The notes beneath the pieces are model-generated. The model ran no database searches and was not told where the DNA came from. It saw nothing but the letters and a program-made list of their open reading frames with translations. From Acaryochloris sp. IP29b_bin.148 (GTDB taxonomy: Bacteria; Cyanobacteriota; Cyanobacteriia; Thermosynechococcales; Thermosynechococcaceae): a stretch of DNA of 53,749 nt. Location: positions 1 to 53,749 of the forward strand of contig NZ_JANQOY010000249.1 of the NCBI RefSeq assembly GCF_028285565.1. Direction: 5' to 3'. This document shows positions 46,905 through 53,749 of the stretch, in pieces (position 1 is the first letter of the stretch; every line of letters begins with the position of its first letter). Made by a program: the position numbers and the translations under genes.

Positions 46905-47153
46905 TTGGGCTTTTATTTCCTCCGTAACCCGATCCCCACGACCGTGACCGACCATCCTAACCAACCAATGTATCCCTCCCTTAGCTATACATTGTCGCAA
47001 CTAACATACGTAGAACAAGTGCGGCTGATTATGACGCACCCTTTTTTCACTGGACAGTGTCCAGAGTGCAAAACGAACCTTCACATTACTGAGCGAGCTA
47101 TCGGAAATTGCCAATGCCCAGTCTGTCATTGGAGCGATCGACGCGAAAGTTAA
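46905..47153 (+). CDS. Small zinc-ribbon candidate protein
   Basis: An 82-codon frame, or 61 codons from the internal ATG at 46968. The C-terminal half contains CPEC and CQCPVC, spaced as in small zinc ribbons (about 17 residues between pairs). The middle is helical (YTLSQLTYVEQVRLIMTHP). No strong ribosome-binding site is seen, and the surrounding 600-base gap has no other gene. The cysteine pattern is the main support; I do not recognise a family. Confidence 0.45.
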   Translation: MGFYFLRNPIPTTVTDHPNQPMYPSLSYTLSQLTYVEQVRLIMTHPFFTGQCPECKTNLHITERAIGNCQCPVCHWSDRRES

Positions 47154-47252
47154 GTGTCCAGGGCGACCCAAAACAGGCCGCCTGTTGTCTCCTATTTCAT
47201 GACTAAAGCAGTACTAGAGTCCTTGATTTGCTCAATCTAGTAGGGGGATAGC

Positions 47253-47600
47253 CTACAAGACATGAAAGATAAAAGGGTAGTTATAGGGATTGTCTGGATC
47301 TTGAAAACAACGGCGAATGGCCAAAACAGGCAGAATCCAATGGGCAAGAAACAACAAACCTAAGAGTGGAAATCCCAGCAGAACCCAACATAAAATGCCG
47401 AATAAGAAGCCATAGAACCAAACATTGATGTGGAAATTAATCGCTTCCCGGGCATTTTCTTTAATAACCGGATCGTCGGAAACGAGTAATATCACCAGCG
47501 GAATGCCAATGGATAATACCAAAGCACTCAGAAAAATAGAACCATGACTTAGAGACGACAAGAGTTTGCGTTTATCTGGATCATAGATATTGGCAACCAT
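47253..47600 (-). CDS. DUF4870 membrane protein
   Basis: A protein of about 115 residues with three hydrophobic segments (SIFLSALVLSIGIPLVILLV, NVWFYGFLFGILCWVLLGF and LLGLLFLAHWILPVLAI). The family hallmark KENAREAINFHIN lies between the first two. DUF4870 proteins are small inner-membrane proteins of unknown role. The start ATG at 47600 has AGAGG upstream; a farther start at 47636 has no such site. It lies downstream of petH on the same strand but is separated by two hairpins, so it is probably transcribed separately. Confidence 0.85.
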   Translation of the reverse strand: MVANIYDPDKRKLLSSLSHGSIFLSALVLSIGIPLVILLVSDDPVIKENAREAINFHINVWFYGFLFGILCWVLLGFPLLGLLFLAHWILPVLAIRRCFQDPDNPYNYPFIFHVL

Positions 47601-47677
47601 GAACGAGCCTCTTTTCAAGCAACGGTAGTCCAGCACAGCTGGTCTAAAACTGATTTGATCTTACTCAATCTTCTTCT

Positions 47678-47718
47678 GAAAGCGAACCCCAGAAACCCGA
47701 TCCTGGGTCGCTTTTTTT
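47678..47718 (+). terminator. Intrinsic-type terminator with no obvious gene
   Basis: AAAAGCGAACCCCAG pairs imperfectly with CTGGGTCGCTTTTTTT (bulged stem, loop about 47693-47702), followed by seven T on the plus strand. No plus-strand gene lies directly upstream, so it may end an antisense or small RNA, or act only as a boundary. Confidence 0.6.
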
Positions 47719-47749
47719 CCGATCCTCTCCAACCGACTTATAGAATAAA

Positions 47750-47774
47750 ACTCCAGTTCATGGAGAACTGGAGT
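47750..47774 (-). terminator. petH terminator
   Basis: ACTCCAGTTC (47750-47759) and GAACTGGAGT (47765-47774) form a 10-bp stem with a 5-base loop. On the minus strand it is followed by TTTTATTCT. It lies 50 bases after the petH stop. Confidence 0.75.
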
Positions 47775-47823
47775 GCTTCAGAGAGTTAACTTTCAAGAAT
47801 GAGGCTCGCCAAAGAATAGCAGC

Positions 47824-49137
<1,314 letters not shown>

Positions 49138-49191
49138 TCACTCATCATTCAACTGGGGTATTGGCTGCTTATGCGATAAACCAATGCACCA

Positions 49192-49250
49192 TTTTGGTGA
49201 CACCATCACCTAAAATAAATCTTAAGCGGTGCATGTCTATCGTACACCGC
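49192..49250 (-). promoter_or_regulatory. Two dyads in the petH upstream region
   Basis: TTTTGGTGA-CACCA-TCACCTAAAA (about 49192-49215) and GCGGTG-N13-CACCGC (49226-49250) lie 65-120 bases upstream of the petH start. They could be operators or leader hairpins. The rest of the 417-base gap to 49546 shows no gene; the promoter of the divergent lipoprotein gene is expected there. No NtcA-type GTA-N8-TAC site was found. Confidence 0.4.
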
Positions 49251-49545
49251 AAAAGCTTCAAAACCTTGTATTAACAGGCAGCCGTTCCGCAAACGCGTAA
49301 CGTTCCTTTTGTCGATCCAAAATAGGCTTTGGGCCTGTTATCAGCCGCCTCCTGAACTGATTGAGTAGGGTGGCTGACTGTTAAATATCCGTCGTCATAG
49401 CATGGGTACCCAGATCAGCGCACTGGAAGCATAAGTACTTTAGTGATGGTCAATGGCTGGAATCGCCTGTATAAACCCATACAAAAATGGGGAATGCTAG
49501 ATTATTGCTGGCTGCTCTAGGTCTATCTCAACGGTTGGGGACTCA

Positions 49546-50511
49546 ATGACTAAACTTCCATTTAGTGCGATCGCAACGAAAAACTTATCCCGGATCGCGG
49601 TCATTGCCCTGCTGGCGTTGATCAGTGCCTGTCAGGAGAAACCGACTGACTCCACCTCAACCCCCACCCCGCAGACGACTCAAGCCCAACCCGAAGCACC
49701 CCAACCCCCCAAAACGTTTCTTTGGCAAGTTAAATCTCCCAAGAATACGATTTATCTTCTCGGGTCCATTCACCTCTTAAAGGAATCAGACTATCCCTTA
49801 GCGACACAGATTAATGACGCCTATGAGGATGCTGAAAAGCTGGTGTTTGAAGTGGATATGGATCAGCTGGAATCCAGCGAAACTCAATCCATGGTTCTGG
49901 AAAAGGCGACGGCCCAGGATGGTAAAACGCTTCCGGATCGGCTGACCCCGCAAACCTATCAACTGGCAAAAACGGCCGCCTCAGAAGTGGGATTACCCAT
50001 TGAAGCTTTTTCCGGTTTCAAACCGTGGTTTTTTTCCTTAACCTTGATCACAATGAAGTTCCAGCGCTTGGGCTTTAACCCACAAAATGGTGTGGATCAA
50101 TATTTTTTCCAAAAGGCTAAGAAAGATGGGAAAGAGACGCTGGCTCTAGAAGCGATCGAAGACCAGCTCAATCTCTTTAATAATTTTTCTCAGGGCGATC
50201 AAGAACAATATATTCGCCAAACCATTGAAGAATTAGACACCCTAGAGACGTCGTTCCAAGAGATGGTCCAAGCTTGGAAGGCGGGAGATGATCAAACGTT
50301 AGAAAGTTTATTACTCAAGAGCTTCAAAGACTATCCAGATTTAGAAGACCAAATCTTCGGGGCTCGCAATCGTAAATGGATGACCACCATCGAACCTCTA
50401 TTGCAAAAAGAGGATGACTATCTGATTGTGGTCGGAGCCGGACATTTGGTGGGTAAAGATAGTGTGTTGAAGCTGCTACAAGCGAAGGGGCATACTCCCA
50501 AGCGCCTCTAG
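49546..50511 (+). CDS. TraB/GumN family lipoprotein
   Basis: A 321-residue protein with an N-terminal signal and lipobox (ALISAC, cysteine about residue 29), then a Thr/Pro-rich stretch and a TraB/GumN domain (about 58-320). The domain shows FLWQVKSPKNTIYLLGSIHLL, KLVFEVDMDQL and the C-terminal DYLIVVGAGHLVGKDSVL. Two conserved histidine-containing motifs (GSIH and GAGH) support the Tiki/TraB fold, in which some members are metalloproteases. It is likely attached to the outer or plasma membrane. Substrate is unknown. It is divergent from petH. Confidence 0.9.
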   Translation: MTKLPFSAIATKNLSRIAVIALLALISACQEKPTDSTSTPTPQTTQAQPEAPQPPKTFLWQVKSPKNTIYLLGSIHLLKESDYPLATQINDAYEDAEKLVFEVDMDQLESSETQSMVLEKATAQDGKTLPDRLTPQTYQLAKTAASEVGLPIEAFSGFKPWFFSLTLITMKFQRLGFNPQNGVDQYFFQKAKKDGKETLALEAIEDQLNLFNNFSQGDQEQYIRQTIEELDTLETSFQEMVQAWKAGDDQTLESLLLKSFKDYPDLEDQIFGARNRKWMTTIEPLLQKEDDYLIVVGAGHLVGKDSVLKLLQAKGHTPKRL

Positions 50512-50614
50512 AAGCCAGAAGAATTAACGGATTAAAGCCCAGTTAACCCGTAATCTTGATACATTGGATCAGGGGGACAGCGTTCCTCAAAATTGTGGGC
50601 ATTTGAGGTGTGAT

Positions 50615-51313
50615 GTGACCCTAACGGTAGCGGATGTAGATATCACGCGTTATATCGATCACACCCTTCTCGATCCGTTGGCCTCTGAGGCTGCGATCGC
50701 AACCCTCTGTGACCAAGCCATTCGATTTGAATTTCCGGCGGTTTGTGTCTACCCCATTCATGTTAAAACCGCCGTCAACCGTCTCTATCAGTATTCACCT
50801 CAGGTTTGTACGGTCATTGGGTTTCCCAGTGGGGCGACCACCTCTGCCGTTAAGCTCTATGAGGCCCAAGAGGCCGTAGATCAGGGCGCGACCGAGCTAG
50901 ATGTTGTCATTAATATCGGTTGGTTAAAGGCGGGGAACGTTGATGCCGTGCACCAGGAACTCGCCAAAATTTGTACGGTGACGGGTCAAACCGTGAAAGC
51001 GATTTTAGAAACGACCCTGCTCACCGATGCCGAAAAACGGTTAGCGGCAGAAGTCAGTCTGGATGCGGGTGTTGCCTTTCTGAAAACAAGTACAGGATGG
51101 CACGGCGGAGCCACCCCTGCTGATATAAAATTATTAGCAACGGTCGCTCGCGATCGCGTGGGCATCAAAGCCTCAGGGGGAATTCGCACCCTTGAGCAAG
51201 CCTTCGCGTTGATTGCAGCAGGAGCCCATCGTTTGGGAACCTCCCGAGGGGTGGATCTCGTGCGAATGGCGATGGCTGACATCGAGTCTCCTGAACCCTC
51301 AGGGCCGGGATAG
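50615..51313 (+). CDS. deoC: Deoxyribose-phosphate aldolase
   Basis: A 232-residue class I aldolase that cleaves 2-deoxyribose 5-phosphate to acetaldehyde and glyceraldehyde 3-phosphate in nucleoside catabolism. It starts near the conserved [12 protein letters not shown]. The Schiff-base lysine is in AFLKTSTGW and the second catalytic lysine in [23 protein letters not shown] is also typical. I chose GTG at 50615, preceded by GAGG; a TTG at 50564 would add 17 residues outside the family fold. It lies 94 bases upstream of recO. Confidence 0.93.
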   Translation: MTLTVADVDITRYIDHTLLDPLASEAAIATLCDQAIRFEFPAVCVYPIHVKTAVNRLYQYSPQVCTVIGFPSGATTSAVKLYEAQEAVDQGATELDVVINIGWLKAGNVDAVHQELAKICTVTGQTVKAILETTLLTDAEKRLAAEVSLDAGVAFLKTSTGWHGGATPADIKLLATVARDRVGIKASGGIRTLEQAFALIAAGAHRLGTSRGVDLVRMAMADIESPEPSGPG

Positions 51314-51407
51314 TTCTGTTCTCGAAATATCCACCTGAGGATGTTTGAATCAGGGCAAGATATCGAAGCCCATTCCCCATCAAAGGTTTTATCGAACCCG
51401 GTAGGCC

Positions 51408-52289
51408 ATGAGTCGAACCTACAAAGCCACAGGAATTAATCTTAAAAGTATGCCTTTCGGGGAGGCGGATCGTCTGCTGACCATTTTGACTCGTGAACAG
51501 GGTCTAGTGCGGGCGGTGGCACCCGGATGCCGCAAACCCAAATCAAAATTAGGCGGTCGCAGTGCTTTATTTGTCGTTAATGACTTGATGCTGGTGCAGG
51601 GACGGTCCCTGGATAAAATTGCCCAAGCCGAAACCCTTGAATCCTATCCAGGACTCAGCCAAAACTTAGCGAAGCTAACCACCAGCCAATATTTGGCCGA
51701 GCTGACGCTCTATCAAGCCTTGAGTGGGCAGCCCCAAACCGAGCTATGGGACTTATTTTGCCAACAGCTGACTCAACTGCAAACGGCCACACCCGCGCAA
51801 ATACCTTGCTGCCTGATTCACGGCACCCTGCAATTGTTGGCGTGGGCAGGCATTGCCCCTCAAGTCCATACCTGCTGTTTGACCCATAAACCTCTAGCCC
51901 CCCCGATCACCAACCCGACCTGGCGCGTGGGATTTAGTGCTAGCGCAGGTGGTGCCGTAACCCTGACAGGGCCGCCTCGACCCAGCACCGCCATCCAAAA
52001 GGCAGCTGAACAAGGGTCTATCTATGCTGTGGCGACCGAGCATCGGGTACAGGGTAAATTATCGGCCCAGGAACTAGCGTTACTCCAAGACCTTAACCCG
52101 GCCGACATTCAACCCACTTCTCCCTTACCCTTCTCGTTAGTAACCGCTTATCCATTAGCCATTTGGCAAGGCGTGGAGTCTGCCCTGCGCCGCTATGCCG
52201 AAGCCTATTTTGAACGTCCGATTCGCTCTGCTGCGCTCATTGATACCTGTTTCACCGCTCTGCCCGACCTCACCTCCGTGTCTTCATGA
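51408..52289 (+). CDS. recO: DNA repair protein RecO
   Basis: A 293-residue RecF-pathway mediator that helps load RecA on SSB-coated single-stranded DNA. The N-terminal OB fold is recognisable (YKATGINLKSMPFGEADRLLTILTREQGLVRAVAPGCRKPKSKLGG). The central zinc-binding region is degenerate: one short Cys pair (TCC) is present, but the usual CxxC-CxxC pattern is not. The stop overlaps the next start (ATGA at 52286-52289), typical of the recO-MFS pair in cyanobacteria. Confidence 0.93.
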   Translation: MSRTYKATGINLKSMPFGEADRLLTILTREQGLVRAVAPGCRKPKSKLGGRSALFVVNDLMLVQGRSLDKIAQAETLESYPGLSQNLAKLTTSQYLAELTLYQALSGQPQTELWDLFCQQLTQLQTATPAQIPCCLIHGTLQLLAWAGIAPQVHTCCLTHKPLAPPITNPTWRVGFSASAGGAVTLTGPPRPSTAIQKAAEQGSIYAVATEHRVQGKLSAQELALLQDLNPADIQPTSPLPFSLVTAYPLAIWQGVESALRRYAEAYFERPIRSAALIDTCFTALPDLTSVSS

Positions 52290-53749
52290 CCCAAGTACAT
52301 GACCCCAAACGCGACCTGACCTCATCTCCCCGTTCTGCGGATAAACCGAGTTCGTCTCCCTCTGCTGGTCCCGCCTTATCTTCTCAACCGCTTGCTGCGT
52401 CTCCAAGACCAGACCCCGTAGCGATCACTCCCGTCGATAAAACGCCAGACGAGCAGGGCTATTGGCCTGTTCTGCGCAATCAGAATTTTATGCTGATGTG
52501 GTTCGGGCAAGTCTTCTCTCAAATGGCGGACAAGGTCTATTTGGTCTTAATTATTGCCCTGATTACCAGTCGATTTAAGGCCCCAGACCAATCGGTGAGT
52601 GTGTGGGTGTCCTCCATTATGATTGCCTTCACCATTCCGGCCGTCCTGTTTGGCTCAATTGCTGGCGTATACGTGGATCGGTGGTCGAAGAAATGGGTTT
52701 TAGTCCTTACTAATGGTCTCCGAGGGGCCTTAGTCCTAAGTCTCCCACCTCTCCTGTGGGCCTGTGGTCAGCAACCGGGTTGGTTTCAGATTCCCTTGGG
52801 GTTTTGGGTGTTATTGGGCGTGACGTTCTTGGTCTCTACCCTCACACAATTTTTTGCCCCCGCTGAGCAATCGGCGATTCCCTTGATTGTAGAGAAGCCC
52901 CATCTGTTAAGTGCAAACTCCCTCTACACCCTGACGATGCTGTTGGCGTTGATTGGCGGGTTTGCAGCGGGAGAGCCACTCCTAGAAATTGTCGGCGGGT
53001 ATTTCTCCGATCTCGGTTGGGACGCTGGGCGGGAATTGGTTGTAGGCGGTAGCTATGCGATCGCAGGTTTGCTACTCCTATTTCTACGAACGGGAGAAAC
53101 GGCGGCCAATCGTTCCACGGGCGATAGCCATGTCTGGACCGATATCAAAGAGGGACTGCAATACCTGAATGAACATCGACGAGTGCGAACTGCCTTAATT
53201 CAATTGGTGATTTTATTCTCTGTGTTTGCTGCCCTCGCTGTTTTGGTGGTGCGGCTCGCAGAAGTCTTGCCTGGCATTAAAACCTCTCAGTTTGGGTTCT
53301 TACTGGCGACCGGCGGGATTGGCATGGCGATTAGCGCCACCGTTCTCGGGTCCATTGGCCAAAATCTGCCCCGACATCGGCTCAGTTTCTACGGTTCCAT
53401 GGGAATGGCTGCCATGTTAGGGGGCTTAGCCTTCACCACCCAATCCTTGTGGATTTCTCTGATCCTGATGGTCGGCTTGGGAGCGGCTGCCGCCTTGATT
53501 GGCGTTCCTATGCAAACCACGATCCAAGAAAAAACGCCAGAAGAGATGCGGGGCAAGGTGTTTGGCCTGCAAAATAATGCCAGCAACATCGCCCTAAGTT
53601 TGCCCTTAGCCCTGGCAGGCTTGGCCGAAACCTTCTTCGGATTACAAACGGTTTTACTAGGGTTGGCAGGGATTGTTGTGATCGGGGGGCTCTTATCCTG
53701 GTATATTGCCGATACCAGCTCATCTGTATCAGATGATGCAAACCCCTCA
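52286..53749 (+). CDS. MFS transporter, truncated at the window end
   Basis: At least 488 codons are open to the end of the window, starting at the ATGA overlap with recO. The first 65 residues are hydrophilic, rich in Ser, Pro and Asp. Membrane segments then follow, beginning with FMLMWFGQVFSQMADKVYLVLI and including loop motifs such as GVYVDRWSKK. Nearly the whole transporter of about 12 segments is present, ending after GLLSWYIADTSSS. Its place after recO is shared in many cyanobacteria. Substrate is not known. Confidence 0.85.
   Translation, partial: MTQVHDPKRDLTSSPRSADKPSSSPSAGPALSSQPLAASPRPDPVAITPVDKTPDEQGYWPVLRNQNFMLMWFGQVFSQMADKVYLVLIIALITSRFKAPDQSVSVWVSSIMIAFTIPAVLFGSIAGVYVDRWSKKWVLVLTNGLRGALVLSLPPLLWACGQQPGWFQIPLGFWVLLGVTFLVSTLTQFFAPAEQSAIPLIVEKPHLLSANSLYTLTMLLALIGGFAAGEPLLEIVGGYFSDLGWDAGRELVVGGSYAIAGLLLLFLRTGETAANRSTGDSHVWTDIKEGLQYLNEHRRVRTALIQLVILFSVFAALAVLVVRLAEVLPGIKTSQFGFLLATGGIGMAISATVLGSIGQNLPRHRLSFYGSMGMAAMLGGLAFTTQSLWISLILMVGLGAAAALIGVPMQTTIQEKTPEEMRGKVFGLQNNASNIALSLPLALAGLAETFFGLQTVLLGLAGIVVIGGLLSWYIADTSSSVSDDANPS

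Noticed and set aside
49141-49260. A possible NtcA nitrogen-control site upstream of petH
   Set aside because: No GTA-N8-TAC match was found; only the two unrelated dyads are present.

Overview
The window looks like cyanobacterial chromosome. The evidence is a BicA-type SulP bicarbonate transporter, a ferredoxin-NADP reductase (petH), a group 1 sigma factor, phycobiliprotein-fold proteins, a PatA/CheY/CheW/MCP/CheA array of the Pil/Pix type, the recO-MFS pair, and frequent GCGATCGC (HIP1) octamers. Base composition is moderate. I infer a relative of Acaryochloris or a similar lineage, mainly because PetH lacks the usual phycobilisome-docking domain, but the sequence alone does not prove the genus. 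I see no insertion sequence, CRISPR array, phage or plasmid gene.

Layout. 1-4.3 kb: initiator tRNA (minus) with its promoter, bicA (plus), then ilvA and a hypothetical gene (minus). 4.3-9.5 kb: a long regulatory gap and a seven-gene plus-strand operon that matches the Synechocystis slr0144-slr0151 set (the photosystem II assembly proficiency, PAP, operon). It holds two V4R proteins, a small three-repeat protein, two phycobiliprotein-like proteins, a 2Fe-2S ferredoxin and a membrane-anchored TPR protein, and it ends at a strong hairpin. 9.5-17.3 kb (minus): coiled-coil protein, NAD-dependent epimerase, sigA, a dyad-rich gap, a P1B copper-type ATPase and a PBP4-type carboxypeptidase. 17.4-22.2 kb (plus): APH/P-loop kinase fusion, pentapeptide-repeat protein, zinc metallopeptidase, DM13 protein. 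22.3-25.5 kb (minus): an overlooked 44-residue gene and a 959-residue anchored coiled coil with a C-terminal BRCT domain. 26.1-34.3 kb (plus): five-gene taxis operon. 34.3-37.7 kb (minus): tandem duplicated secreted protease/FGE-like fusions. 38.2-39.4 kb (plus): DUF2237 and PAP2 phosphatase. 39.5-46.6 kb (minus): clpB, rfbC, rfbA, rfbB and an ATP-grasp enzyme. 46.9-49.1 kb: small zinc-ribbon candidate (plus), DUF4870 protein and petH (minus). 49.5 kb to the end (plus): TraB/GumN lipoprotein, deoC, recO and a truncated MFS transporter.

How the genes work together. Several groups bear on photosynthetic physiology: carbon uptake (bicA), photosystem II assembly (PAP-like operon), linear/cyclic electron transfer (petH), copper supply (P1B ATPase) and movement or surface behaviour (taxis operon). 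The most interesting block is 5.0-9.4 kb. One of its two phycobiliprotein-like proteins keeps the Cys-x-Arg-Asp bilin-attachment motif and the other has lost it. One of its two V4R proteins keeps all three C-terminal cysteines and the other has lost one. Its ferredoxin has adrenodoxin-type rather than plant-type cysteine spacing. Other points worth checking are the cysteine-rich replacement domain on PetH, the BRCT-coiled-coil protein and the small minus-strand gene at 22.4 kb.
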